Shown: in pieces, positions 37,819 through 47,229 of the stretch
Layout of the letters: every line of letters starts with the position of its first letter
Position numbering within the stretch: position 1 is the stretch's first letter
Notes under the pieces: model-generated
What the model was told of the DNA's origin: nothing
The model's input: the letters and a program-made list of their open reading frames with translations, nothing else
Databases searched by the model: none
Position numbers and translations under genes: made by a program
Origin: JAIQFL01 sp035295745
Lineage (GTDB): Bacteria > Acidobacteriota > Terriglobia > Bryobacterales > Bryobacteraceae
Assembly (NCBI GenBank): GCA_035295745.1
Contig: DATGIL010000073.1
Coordinates: 1 to 64,000 of the forward strand
Direction of reading: 5' to 3'
Length of the DNA stretch: 64,000 nucleotides

Positions 37819-39257
37819 GACGCAAATCGATGACTGGCCCTCTGCTGCTCTTGATTGTGGGCGGGCTTCTCCTGCTCAACAACCTGCACCCGGAGGCGCC
37901 CCTGTTCGACATGTTCGCCCGCTACTGGCCCTTCGTGCTGATTGCCTGGGGACTGCTGCGGCTGGTCGAAGTGTTGTCGTGGCGCGATCGCGGTTATTCC
38001 AGCTTTAGCGGTGGTGAGGTGTGGCTCATCATCCTCATCTGCGTTATCGGCTCCGGTCTCTATCAGGCCCACGAGCACGGCATCCGCTTCAACGGGCGCG
38101 GGCTGGACATGTTCGGAGAGCAATACGATTACCCGATCTCCGCCCATAGCGCCAGCGGACAAGTCGACCGCATCACCTTCGAGAATCCGCACGGCAACAT
38201 CAAAGTGGTCGGCGGCGATTCCTCGGAGGTCACCGTGAACGGCCACAAAGTGCTTCGGGCGTGGGCCCGCGGCGATGCCGATCGCACCAATGAAAAGACG
38301 CCCGTGGAGATCATCCCACAAGGCGACCGCCTCCTGATCCGCACCAACCAGGAAGGCGTGCCCGATAACCAGCGCATCTCGGACGATCTCGAAGTGACCG
38401 TTCCCCGCGGTGTCACGGTAGAAGCTCGCGGCCACAATGGCGACTTCGAAGTCACTGACATCACGGGCGACGTCGAACTCGCCAGCGACCACGCCGATGT
38501 CCGTATCTCCCGCATCGGCGGCAACGCCCGCATCGATGTCGGGAAGAGCGACTTGATCCGCGCCTCCGATATCAAAGGCAAGATCGATATCCAGGGCCGC
38601 GGCTCAGACCTGGAACTTGAAAATGTCGGCGGCCAGGTCACTATCAACGGCGGCTACATGGGCAATGTGGAATTCAAGAATTTAGCCAAGCCGTTGCAAG
38701 TGGAAGGCGCGCGGAATACCGAACTGCACGTACAAGCGGTGCCCGGACGCATCACCATGGACCTCGGCCAGTTCAGCGGCAACGACATTATTGGACCCAT
38801 CCGCCTGGTGACGGGCTCTCGCGACATCAAGCTCGAGAAGTTCACCCAGTCGCTCCAACTCGAAACCCAGCGCGGCGACGTGGAGTTGACTCCCGGCACC
38901 CTGCCTCTGCCGTCCATCGACGCACGCTCCGGCGTGGGACGCATCGATCTGATTCTGCCCCCGAAGGCGACCTTCGATTTGGACGCGACAGTGCAGCGAG
39001 GAGAAGTCATTGACGATTTCGGCCTGCCCGTGGAGAAGGAAACCAAGGGGCGCGCCGCCAGCCTGAAGGCGCATGTGGGCGATGGCCCGAACTTGCATAT
39101 CACCGCCAATCGCGGCTCCATCTCGGTGCGCAAAGAAGGCGCCGAGCCGAGCGAAATTCCACCTCCGCCGGATCCTTCGTCCGATCATTTCCAGAAACCG
39201 CCCCAACCGCCGCAGCCTCCGAAGCAACCGAAATCCAAGGTCTCCGTGATCTTGTGA
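37815..39257 (+). CDS. DUF4097-type beta-strand repeat protein with LiaF-like membrane N-terminus
   Basis: The first ~75 residues repeat the LiaF-type double membrane segment (FARYWPFVLIAWGLLRL). The rest of the 480 residues is a beta-helix-like run of short strands (e.g. VEARGHNGDFEVTDITGDV, VRISRIGGNARIDVGKSD), the DUF4097 pattern, ending in a Pro-rich tail. Such proteins are thought to sense or scaffold at the envelope. It overlaps its neighbours by 4 bp on both sides, completing the sigma-driven operon. Confidence 0.8.
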   Translation: MRRKSMTGPLLLLIVGGLLLLNNLHPEAPLFDMFARYWPFVLIAWGLLRLVEVLSWRDRGYSSFSGGEVWLIILICVIGSGLYQAHEHGIRFNGRGLDMFGEQYDYPISAHSASGQVDRITFENPHGNIKVVGGDSSEVTVNGHKVLRAWARGDADRTNEKTPVEIIPQGDRLLIRTNQEGVPDNQRISDDLEVTVPRGVTVEARGHNGDFEVTDITGDVELASDHADVRISRIGGNARIDVGKSDLIRASDIKGKIDIQGRGSDLELENVGGQVTINGGYMGNVEFKNLAKPLQVEGARNTELHVQAVPGRITMDLGQFSGNDIIGPIRLVTGSRDIKLEKFTQSLQLETQRGDVELTPGTLPLPSIDARSGVGRIDLILPPKATFDLDATVQRGEVIDDFGLPVEKETKGRAASLKAHVGDGPNLHITANRGSISVRKEGAEPSEIPPPPDPSSDHFQKPPQPPQPPKQPKSKVSVIL

Positions 39258-40495
39258 AGGAACGTGGCCCCGCTCTCACGCTCCTGTTTCTCGTTAACGT
39301 TCTCAACATTTATGACCGTCAGGCACTAGGGGCTCTTCTCGAGCCCCTTCGTCATCAGTTCCACCTCAGCGACACGCAACTCGGCGCTTTGCCCGCTGCC
39401 TTTACCGTGATCTATGCCGTCGCCGGTCTTCCGTTGGGCCGTCTAGCCGACACGTGGAGTCGCAAGCGCCTGCTGGCCATCGGCGTCGGCGTCTGGGCAG
39501 GTCTGACCGCTCTCGGAGGACTCGCCACCAGCTACGCGATGCTCTTCGTCACCCGCTTGGGCGTGGGCATTGGCGAGTCGGTCTGCGCTCCCGCCGCCAC
39601 CAGTTGGATTGGCGATCTGGTGCCCGCCGCACGCCGCACGCGCGCCATGGCGGGATTCATGATGGCCGTCCCCGTGGGCGTAATGCTGAGCTTCGCGATC
39701 AGCGGCCCTGTGGCGCAGGCCCATGGATGGAGGCCGGCCCTGGCTTTTGCCGCGGCTCCGGCGTTGCTGCTGGTGCCCGCGCTGCTTCTGCTGCCCGAGC
39801 CCAAGCGTGTGGCCGCCTTGGATTCCAGTCCCGGATCAGCACCGCTTTCGCTGCTACGGATCCCCGCACTTTGGTGGATCGCCGCTTCGGGTGCGATCGT
39901 GAACTTCGTCCTCTACAGCTTTTCGACGTTCGTTTCCGCCTTCCTCACGCGCTTCCATGGGCTCTCGGTGGCGCAAGCGGGCTTGTGGTCCGGCCTCGGC
40001 TCCGGTGCAGCCGGAATCCTTGGCGCCATCGCCGCGGGACTCCTGGGCGACAGCGCTCTCGGCACACGCCGCAATGGACGCGTTCGGATTGCCGCCGCGG
40101 CGGCGCTGTTGGCGGCGCCCCTGGCTCTTGCCGGAATCCGCGTGCCGGCGGGACAGGTAGTCGTGGCCGTCCCGCTCTTCATGCTGGCTTACGGCCTTTG
40201 GCAGATGTATTACGGCCTGGTCTACTCGGCGATTCACGATCTGGTCAGTCCCGCCCTGCGCGGCACCGCGATGGCAGCGTACCTGATGGTGATGTACCTG
40301 TGCGGCGGGGCGTTCGGGCCCCTGGTGACCGGCCGATTAAGCGACTTCTTCGCGCGTCAGGCCGCCGCCGGAAACCCGATCAATGAGGCCGCCAAGGCAG
40401 CCGGCCTGCATCAGGCGATGTACATCATCCCCGTCTTGTCCGCATTGCTCGCGATCGTCTTATGGACGGCGAGTCACGCGGCTCAGGAAGCGTAA
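39254..40495 (+). CDS. MFS transporter, spinster-like
   Basis: The start is GTG 39254, overlapping the previous stop (GTGA). The 413-residue protein has 12 predicted membrane segments and the MFS motif GLPLGRLADTWSRKR between TM2 and TM3, with the spinster-type opening YDRQALGALLEPLRHQF. Substrates are unknown. Its position as the last gene of an ECF sigma operon suggests it is induced with the envelope module, but read-through could also explain this. A repeat array starts 55 bp downstream. Confidence 0.85.
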   Translation: MKERGPALTLLFLVNVLNIYDRQALGALLEPLRHQFHLSDTQLGALPAAFTVIYAVAGLPLGRLADTWSRKRLLAIGVGVWAGLTALGGLATSYAMLFVTRLGVGIGESVCAPAATSWIGDLVPAARRTRAMAGFMMAVPVGVMLSFAISGPVAQAHGWRPALAFAAAPALLLVPALLLLPEPKRVAALDSSPGSAPLSLLRIPALWWIAASGAIVNFVLYSFSTFVSAFLTRFHGLSVAQAGLWSGLGSGAAGILGAIAAGLLGDSALGTRRNGRVRIAAAAALLAAPLALAGIRVPAGQVVVAVPLFMLAYGLWQMYYGLVYSAIHDLVSPALRGTAMAAYLMVMYLCGGAFGPLVTGRLSDFFARQAAAGNPINEAAKAAGLHQAMYIIPVLSALLAIVLWTASHAAQEA

Positions 40496-40550
40496 TCCTC
40501 GGTTTCAGAAGCCCGTCGACGTACCGCTAGAACGCTTGCTGACGCGCGCG

Positions 40551-41108
40551 GCTCGCTAGCGCACGTACCGCGCGAACGTAGCTTACGAGCCGCGACCGTA
40601 AGGGAGCGACGCGCGCGGCTCGCCAGCGCAAGTATTCGCGTGAAGGTAGCTTGCGAGCCGCGACCGTAAGGGAGCGTTGCCACCACGCCGCTAAAGCAGT
40701 CAAGATCGCTTGCTTACGCGCGCGGCTCGCAAGGGCACGTACCGCGCGCGAAGGTAGCTTACGAGCCGCGACCGTAAGGGAGCGTTGCCACCACGCCGCT
40801 AAAGCAGTCAAGATCGCTTGCTCACGCGCGCGGCTCGCAAGGGCACGTACCGCGCGTGAAGGTAGCTTACGAGCCGCGACCGTAAGGGAGCGTTGCCACC
40901 ACGCCGCTAAAGCAGTCAAGATCGCTTGCTCACGCGCGCGGCTCGCAAGGGCACGCACCGTGCGTGAAGGTAGCTTACGAGCCGCGACCGTAAGGGAGCG
41001 TTGCCACCACGCCGCTAAAGCAGTCAAGATCGCTTGCTCACGCGCGCGGCTCGCAAGGGCACGTACCGCGCGCGAAGGTAGCTTACGAGCCGCGACCGTA
41101 AGGGAGCG
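40551..41108. repeat. Tandem array of 108 bp palindromic units (array 2)
   Basis: Four units of exactly 108 bp lie at 40677-40784, 40785-40892, 40893-41000 and 41001-41108. Two shorter copies (40551-40608, 40609-40676) lack the ~40 bp spacer TTGCCACCACGCCGCTAAAG and onward. The core carries near-perfect inverted arms (CGCGGCTCGCAAG and CTTACGAGCCGCG). It is the reverse complement of the repeats at 1-360. Because 108 is a multiple of three, both strands have long open frames here (40527-41027 and 40651-41139) that are not genes. Confidence 0.92.
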
Positions 41109-41236
41109 TTCTTGCCTGAAAACGAAACGATGTCCCTAGCCACGACTGAGTCTCCGACCAATGGGGGCCGCTGGCGTCTATCAAGAGAATCTCGCGACGC
41201 CCCGTTAGAAATCTCCCTTTCCAACGACTACCTTGA

Positions 41237-41782
41237 GTGAGGGAGGAAATCATTACGGCCGAATCCACCGGGCAGGATGACCTGTACCGGAATGCGGTAG
41301 ATCAATTTGGATCCGCGCTAGAACGCCTCGCCAGGGCCTACGAAGCCGACCCCGAGAAGCGCCGCGACCTCAGCCAGGACATCCATTTCCAGTTGTGGAG
41401 GAGTTTTCAGCGGTACGATGGCCGCTGCTCGCTGCGCACGTGGACCTACCGCATTGCTCACCACGTCGCCGCCTCGCACGTCATACGGCAGCGCCGCATC
41501 TATTCGACTCTCGTGGATCTGGAAGAACTCGAGACGCTTCCCAGTCACACGGAGGGCATGGGAGCCGCAGACCATCGCGTCAATCTGCAGCGCCTGTCGG
41601 CCCTGATTCAGCGCCTCAAACCGCTGGACCGCCAGGTCATCGTCTGCTACCTGGAAGACATGGACGCGGCTTCTATCGGAGAGATCACGGGACTGTCACC
41701 GGCGAGTGTAGCCATGCGAATCCACCGAATCAAGAACGTCCTGGCGAAGCGTTTCCAGGAAGGAGACGACCATGCGGAATGA
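41237..41782 (+). CDS. ECF sigma factor, module 2
   Basis: The 181-residue protein has region 2 (DLSQDIHFQLWRSFQRYDG, then SLRTWTYRIAHHVAASHV) and region 4 (LKPLDRQVIVCYLEDMDAASIGEITGLSPASVAMRI). The start is uncertain: GTG 41237 is annotated, but a GGGAGGA at 41241 sits just before an in-frame ATT at 41252. It overlaps the next membrane-protein gene by 11 bp. It begins 128 bp after the repeat array, so the array is within or next to its promoter region. Confidence 0.9.
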   Translation: MREEIITAESTGQDDLYRNAVDQFGSALERLARAYEADPEKRRDLSQDIHFQLWRSFQRYDGRCSLRTWTYRIAHHVAASHVIRQRRIYSTLVDLEELETLPSHTEGMGAADHRVNLQRLSALIQRLKPLDRQVIVCYLEDMDAASIGEITGLSPASVAMRIHRIKNVLAKRFQEGDDHAE

Positions 41783-42374
41783 CCCTTCCCGCGACGAGCT
41801 GAAAAACACCTGGCAGAACCAGGCCACCGAGATTCCAACTATGACACTGAAACTTATTCAATCGAAGGCACGGGGGCTTCGCGCAAAAACCCGCAAGCAA
41901 TTGCTCGGGACCCTGGCCGGTCCAGCCGCAACGGCGGCCTTTTACGTGATGGGAATCCGCGAGTTTCCCACGCTCGAAACCACACCGCAGCTCTTATTCG
42001 GCTTTGCGTGCGGCTGGAGCCTGGCCGGCCTCTATTTCCTGAACCGGGGCATGTGGTCCGCGGCGATGCCCGGAGACGCCGGGCTCAGCACCGGATTGGA
42101 GTTTTGCCGGCAGGAACTCGAGCGGCGTCGCCGCCTCCTGAGCCGGATCTTGATCTGGTCATTCGGGCCGGTGCTGCTGGCGATCGCGACGTTTATTCTG
42201 GCACTGGCGATGATGGGGACCACCGGCCGAGGAATCCTTCCCAATGGCCTCCCGTTTCTGGTGCTCGTCGCCGTCTGGATCGTCTCCTACTTCGCCATCC
42301 GTCTGCGCGACCAGCGCGAATTGAAGCACGAGATCGACGAATTGAGCGACATCGCCGCGGAAAGCGGGCGCTAG
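41772..42374 (+). CDS. Membrane protein coupled to ECF sigma factor (possible anti-sigma)
   Basis: The 200-residue protein has a charged N-terminal region (about 40 residues) and four hydrophobic segments (FYVMGIREFPT, LLFGFACGWSLAGLYFLNRG, ILIWSFGPVLLAIATFILAL, LPFLVLVAVWIVSYFAIRL). No zinc motif is present, so it is not a ZAS anti-sigma. Its 11 bp overlap with the sigma gene suggests a role in controlling it. The family is not recognised. Confidence 0.7.
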   Translation: MRNDPSRDELKNTWQNQATEIPTMTLKLIQSKARGLRAKTRKQLLGTLAGPAATAAFYVMGIREFPTLETTPQLLFGFACGWSLAGLYFLNRGMWSAAMPGDAGLSTGLEFCRQELERRRRLLSRILIWSFGPVLLAIATFILALAMMGTTGRGILPNGLPFLVLVAVWIVSYFAIRLRDQRELKHEIDELSDIAAESGR

Positions 42375-42480
42375 TGACAATTGGAGAGCAGATTACAAGC
42401 TATGACGCGACTCCGTGGGCTAGGCAGGCGCCGGAAGACCGCTGGTGCGGCTTGCGGGGCTTGGCTAGACAGCACACTTA

Positions 42481-42740
42481 TTCGACCGATTCGCGCTCAA
42501 ACTGACCCCGGCTTGTCCGGTCTACGGCATCACTCGGCGCGGGTTCGGCGCCTCCAGCGCTCCTTTACCCTCGAGCAGCACAGTGTATTCGGCGGATCGT
42601 CTCGGCGACAAGTTCTGGCCGTGCTCGATGGCGTTGAACTCAAACGTCCCGTGCTGGCCGGCCATTCGATCGGTGGAGAAGATCTCGGTTCAGTGGGTTC
42701 GCGCCGCCCAGAAAAGGTGGCGGGACTGTCCTCATGCTAA
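42481..42740 (+). pseudogene. Alpha/beta hydrolase remnant, frameshifted
   Basis: Frame 1 from 42481 reads FDRFALKLTPACPVYGITRR and GFGASSAPLP...YSADRLGD, after which the match shifts to frame 3 as VLDGVELKRPVLAGHSIGGE then SVGSRRPEKVAGL. These are the successive blocks of one alpha/beta hydrolase, including the nucleophile elbow GHSIGG. The 5' end and everything after KVAGL are missing. The gap 42375-42783 contains nothing else recognisable. Confidence 0.72.
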
Positions 42741-42783
42741 ACTTTGGAACGCGATTGCAAGGCGGTGAGACTCGGGGGTGAGC

Positions 42784-45700
42784 ATGCGGCGGATAGCGTG
42801 GTTTGGTCTTCTGTGGGTAAGCCTTCTCCAGGCGCAGGTCATCACCACGATTGCCGGAACCGATCCGGCGCTTTCAGCTTCCGGGATCCCGGCCATCTCC
42901 GCGCCCTTGATCCACGCCACCGGCGTCGCGGTGGATGGCAGCGGCAACCTCTACATCGCCGACACCGGATCGCAGATCGTAACACGTGTCTCCGCTGACG
43001 GCACGCTCACCGTCATCGCGGGTAACGGACACCAAGGATTCTCCGGCGATGGCGGACCCGCCACCCTGGCATCGCTCAATCAGCCATTTGCCATCGCCGT
43101 TGATTCCGGTGGCAGCGTGTACATCGCCGACTACGGAAACAGCCGCGTCCGCAAGGTTTCGGGTGGCACCATCTCCACCGTCGCTGGCAACGGATCGTTC
43201 TTCTTCTCAGGCGACGGAGGAGCGGCCACCAACGCCGCTTTGGCCGGGCCGACGAGCGTGGCTCTCGATACCGCTGGCAACCTTTACATCGCCGACTACA
43301 ACAATAATCGGATTCGCAAAGTCACAGGAGGCACCATCAGCACCATCGCAGGCACCGGCAATCCGGGCTTCACAGGCGATGGCGGCCCCGCGATCCAGGC
43401 CACGCTGACCGGTCCCGAAGGCATCGCACTGGATTCCGCGGGGAACCTGTACATCGCCGACACCTTCAACGTGCGCATTCGCAAGGTATCCGGCGGCACC
43501 ATCTCTACCGTCGCCGGGAATGGCGTTGCCGGATATTCGGGAGATGGACGCCTTGCCACCGCCGCCTCTCTGAACCTGCCGCGCAACGTCGCGCTGGATT
43601 CCCGCGGCAATCTCTTCATCGGCGACGGCAACAACCAGGTGATTCGCGAAGTCTCTGGCGGCACCATCACCACCGTCGCGGGCAATGGATTGAGCGGGGC
43701 CCTGGGCGATGGCGGGCCGGCCACCAGCGGTTCGATCAGTTACCCCTCCGGCATCGCGGTCGATTCCGGCGGTGCGCTCTACATCGCCGATATCTACAAT
43801 GCGCGGGTGAGAAAGGTCGTCAACGGAACCATCACCACCGTCGCCGGGAATGGCCAGGGCAGTTTCGGCGGCGATGGCGGACCCGCTCCCAGCGCCCTTT
43901 TGAGCTATCCCACCGCTATGGCGTTCGACGCCGCGGGCAATCTCTATATCGCGGACTACTACAACCATCGCGTGCGCAAAGTCTCGGGCGGCGTAATCAC
44001 CACCGTGGCCGGAAACGGAATCGGGGGATTCTCAGGCGATGGTGGCCCCGCCGCGAAGGCGGCGCTCGACGGCCCCAACGGTGTCGCGATCGATTCCGCG
44101 GGCAATCTGTATATCGCCGATCAATTCAATAACCGCATCCGCAGAGTGACCAACGGAACCATAACGACCATCGCAGGCAACGGAACCGCGGGATTTTCAG
44201 GCGATGGCGCGGCGGCAACCAATGCCGCACTGAACAATCCGATCACCGTAGCAGTCGATTCCGGCGGCAATCTGTATTTCGCAGACAGTCTCAACCATCG
44301 CGTTCGCAAAATCTCGCAAGGCATCATCACCACCGTCGCCGGCAGCGGTGTGGCCGGATTCTCGGGCGATGGAGGACCCGCCACCGCCGCAAGGCTGAAT
44401 GCGCCATCGGCCGTCGCGATCGATGCCGCGGGCAACCTCTTCATCGCGGACAAGACCAACAACCGCGTCCGCGAGGTCACCGCCGGTAACATCCGCACCG
44501 TGGCCGGAAGCGGATCGAACGGATTCGCGGGCGATGGCGGTCCCGCCACGATCGCCTCGCTCAGCGCCCCGATTTCGGTAGCGGTGGACGCCGCGGGCAA
44601 TCTCTATATCGCCGACCCCGGCAACAGCCGCATCCGCAAAGTCGCGGGCGGCAACATTACTACCGTGGCTGGGGACGGCGAATTCACCTTCGCCGGCGAT
44701 GGGGGTCTCGCAACCGCCGCGTCTCTCAATCAGCCCTACGGCGTGGCCGTCGATTCCGCGGGCAATCTCTTCATCGGCGACAGCAACAACAATCGCGTCC
44801 GTGCGGTTCTGGCGGCGAAACCCACATACACCGCGGCTCCCGGCACGCTCGGCTTTACCGGAAGCGCCGGTGGCGCCGTGACCAGTGGACAGGTGATCAA
44901 CCTGTCTTCCGCAGTTCCGGGTCTGCCGTTCACGGTGTCCACCAGTGCAAGTTGGCTGACCGTGACACCGTTGAGCGGGACGATTCCGGCGGCAATCCAA
45001 GTGACTGCCGATCCGTCTGCGTTGGGCGCTGGAAACGTTCAAGGCTCCGTCTCGGTCGTCGTCTCGAATGCCTCGCCTTCCACCATCACGGTCCCGGTTA
45101 CTTTCACGGTGCAGCCCGCGACTGCGCCGACTCTCGCGGTAGACACCCAGACCATGAGCTTCACGGCCATCCAGGGGCAGGGCGCATTGAGTCAGGTGCT
45201 GAACGTGGTCAACAGCGGCGGTGGGCAGATTGCGTTTACGGCTTCTGCCGCAACTACGAGCGGAGGCTCCTGGCTCGCCGTCTCGCCTGCCGCCGGCACG
45301 GCCACGCCATCGGCTCCCACGGCGCTCACCGCGAGCGCCACGCCAGGTTCCCTCGCTCCGGGAACTTATAGCGGCACGATTACGGTCTCGAGTGCCGCAC
45401 AAAGCATCGTGATTCCGGTGAGCTTGAGTGTGAGCGCGCCCTCGGCGTCGACTCTGCTGTCTCAGAGCGCCTTGAGCTACAACGCAGTGGCTCAGGGCGG
45501 CGTGCCGTTACCCAAGAGCTTCGCGATCCTTAACACCGGGCAAGGGACACTGAACTGGACCGCCAAGGCGGCCACGCTCAGCGGCGGCAACTGGCTGCAG
45601 ATCACGCCTGGGAGCGGGACCGTGCAGCGTCCATTTCTCGACGCATCGCTGGTGAATGTCTCGGTAGACGGCAGGACGCTCACGGCGGGGACTTACTACG

Positions 45701-47205
45701 GGCGGATTGAGGTGGCAGCGTCCGCCGCCAACACGCCGCAGATTCTGACCGTGATCCTCACTGTATTGCCGGCCGGCTCCAAGCTGCCTCCCGAGGCGTA
45801 CCCTCTGGGCCTCATCTTTACAGGCACGGCGGGAGTGACTCCTCCTCCGCAAGACGTGCAACTGGCTAATCCCACAGGCGCCGAGCTCAGCTTTGTCTCC
45901 GGGATCACGGGCGCGGGGCTTGACTACCTACCGAAGGGCGGCGTTGTGGAACCGCCGCAACCCACCACCGTTCGCGTCTATCCCGATTTCACGCGCCTCG
46001 CTCCGGGAACCATCCAAAGGGGCGCGATCACCCTGCAGTTCTCCGACGGCTCGGCGCCGCAGACCATCACGGTGCTGACGGTGGTTTCTCCTGGAAGTGC
46101 GGGTACTCAAGCCGCTCGGGCGAAAGGCGCCCAGCCGGCTGCATCCAGTTGCCCGATCTCGATCGTCTTTCGCCAGCCGCAGCCGGCTCAGACGACGTTC
46201 AACGCCGTCGTCGGCCAGTCCACCACGATCGAGGCGCAGATCTCCGATTGCAATTCGCTGGTCGGCCCTAATGGGACCGGCAGCGCACAGCTCAATTTTT
46301 CGAGCGGCAAACCGCTGGCCATGAACCACATCGGCAACGGCATCTGGCAGGCGAACTGGAAACCCTTGAGTGCCGGCACAATCTCGCTCACCATCGTTGC
46401 CCTGGAACCGGTACAAGGTGGCGGCACTCTGGGCGGCCAGTCGGCGACGGTCACCGCGGTGGTGAGCGCGCCCGGTGCGAACGGCACTCCCACGGTGTCG
46501 GCGCAAAATGTGGTGCACTCGGCGAGCGGCGTGGTTGGCGCTCCCATCTCTCCCGGCGGACTGATCTCCATCTACGGTCAGAATCTGGCCGACGGCGCAA
46601 GCCAGAGCAACGGTCTGCCGTTGCCCGAGCAGTTGAATGGAACCCAGGTGCTGCTGGGCGATCAGCCGCTGCCGATCCTGTATGCGAATCCCGTGCAGGT
46701 GAACGTGCAGGTGCCGTATGGAGTTCCAGTCAACACGCAATATCAGCTTTCGGTGCAACGCGGTGTTACTTACTCGGTGCCGGAGCAGTTAGTAGTGGCG
46801 CAGGCGCAACCGGGCATCTTCACCGTGAACCAGCAAGGCTTCGGACAAGCTAGCATCGTGAAGAGCGACGGGGTGACGCTCGCGCAGCCCGGCACACCCG
46901 CCACCATCGGCGAAACGATCGTGATCTATTGCACCGGCCTCGGCCCGGTGACACCCAAAGTGACGGAAGGCTCACCACCGTTGGCCGATCCCTTATCGAA
47001 GACCGACAACGCCGTCACGGTGACGATCGGCGGCAAGCCGGCGGCGGTCTCCTTCAGCGGACTGACTCCTGGCGATCCTGGTCTCTATCAGATCAACGCA
47101 GTGGTGCCTTCCGGTATTACGGCGGGGGACGCGGTCCCGGTGGTGATCAGTGTGGCCGGGCAGACCAGCCCGATTATCCCGGCCGTGACGATCGCGGTGA
47201 AATAG
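42784..47205 (+). CDS. Giant secreted NHL-repeat protein with Ig-like and TIGR03437-type C-terminus
   Basis: The start at ATG 42784 was preferred (CGGGGG lies five bases before it); GTG 42778 is the alternative. The 1473-residue protein has a signal peptide (RIAWFGLLWVSLLQAQ) and about a dozen NHL blades of about 56 residues, each with a core like GNLYIADxxNxRIRKV and GGxITTVAGNGxxGFSGDGG. Several Ig/BACON-like beta domains (about 680-1200) follow, then a TIGR03437-type C-terminal domain (YANPVQVNVQVPYGVPVNTQ, IVIYCTGLGPV). It should form a long extracellular rod with a beta-propeller end. Function unknown; the C-terminal domain is characteristic of Solibacter-group proteins. Confidence 0.88.
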   Translation: MRRIAWFGLLWVSLLQAQVITTIAGTDPALSASGIPAISAPLIHATGVAVDGSGNLYIADTGSQIVTRVSADGTLTVIAGNGHQGFSGDGGPATLASLNQPFAIAVDSGGSVYIADYGNSRVRKVSGGTISTVAGNGSFFFSGDGGAATNAALAGPTSVALDTAGNLYIADYNNNRIRKVTGGTISTIAGTGNPGFTGDGGPAIQATLTGPEGIALDSAGNLYIADTFNVRIRKVSGGTISTVAGNGVAGYSGDGRLATAASLNLPRNVALDSRGNLFIGDGNNQVIREVSGGTITTVAGNGLSGALGDGGPATSGSISYPSGIAVDSGGALYIADIYNARVRKVVNGTITTVAGNGQGSFGGDGGPAPSALLSYPTAMAFDAAGNLYIADYYNHRVRKVSGGVITTVAGNGIGGFSGDGGPAAKAALDGPNGVAIDSAGNLYIADQFNNRIRRVTNGTITTIAGNGTAGFSGDGAAATNAALNNPITVAVDSGGNLYFADSLNHRVRKISQGIITTVAGSGVAGFSGDGGPATAARLNAPSAVAIDAAGNLFIADKTNNRVREVTAGNIRTVAGSGSNGFAGDGGPATIASLSAPISVAVDAAGNLYIADPGNSRIRKVAGGNITTVAGDGEFTFAGDGGLATAASLNQPYGVAVDSAGNLFIGDSNNNRVRAVLAAKPTYTAAPGTLGFTGSAGGAVTSGQVINLSSAVPGLPFTVSTSASWLTVTPLSGTIPAAIQVTADPSALGAGNVQGSVSVVVSNASPSTITVPVTFTVQPATAPTLAVDTQTMSFTAIQGQGALSQVLNVVNSGGGQIAFTASAATTSGGSWLAVSPAAGTATPSAPTALTASATPGSLAPGTYSGTITVSSAAQSIVIPVSLSVSAPSASTLLSQSALSYNAVAQGGVPLPKSFAILNTGQGTLNWTAKAATLSGGNWLQITPGSGTVQRPFLDASLVNVSVDGRTLTAGTYYGRIEVAASAANTPQILTVILTVLPAGSKLPPEAYPLGLIFTGTAGVTPPPQDVQLANPTGAELSFVSGITGAGLDYLPKGGVVEPPQPTTVRVYPDFTRLAPGTIQRGAITLQFSDGSAPQTITVLTVVSPGSAGTQAARAKGAQPAASSCPISIVFRQPQPAQTTFNAVVGQSTTIEAQISDCNSLVGPNGTGSAQLNFSSGKPLAMNHIGNGIWQANWKPLSAGTISLTIVALEPVQGGGTLGGQSATVTAVVSAPGANGTPTVSAQNVVHSASGVVGAPISPGGLISIYGQNLADGASQSNGLPLPEQLNGTQVLLGDQPLPILYANPVQVNVQVPYGVPVNTQYQLSVQRGVTYSVPEQLVVAQAQPGIFTVNQQGFGQASIVKSDGVTLAQPGTPATIGETIVIYCTGLGPVTPKVTEGSPPLADPLSKTDNAVTVTIGGKPAAVSFSGLTPGDPGLYQINAVVPSGITAGDAVPVVISVAGQTSPIIPAVTIAVK
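42920..44815 (+). repeat. In-gene ~168 bp repeats encoding NHL blades
   Basis: A block encoding GNL(Y/F)IAD...N.R(V/I)RKV...G.I(T/S)T(V/I)AGNG..GFSGDGG recurs roughly every 168 bp from 42940 to 44800, more than ten times, with near-identical nucleotide stretches. This points to recent duplication inside the gene. Confidence 0.75.
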
Positions 47206-47229
47206 GACGACGCGATCAGGCCTTGGTCC

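Noticed and set aside
40551..41108. CRISPR array
   Set aside because: The whole 108 bp unit, including the spacer part, is repeated; there are no unique spacers and no cas genes.
40527..41139. Long open frames on both strands across array 2
   Set aside because: A 108 bp unit is a multiple of three, so any open frame in one unit continues through all; the peptides are the repeat itself.
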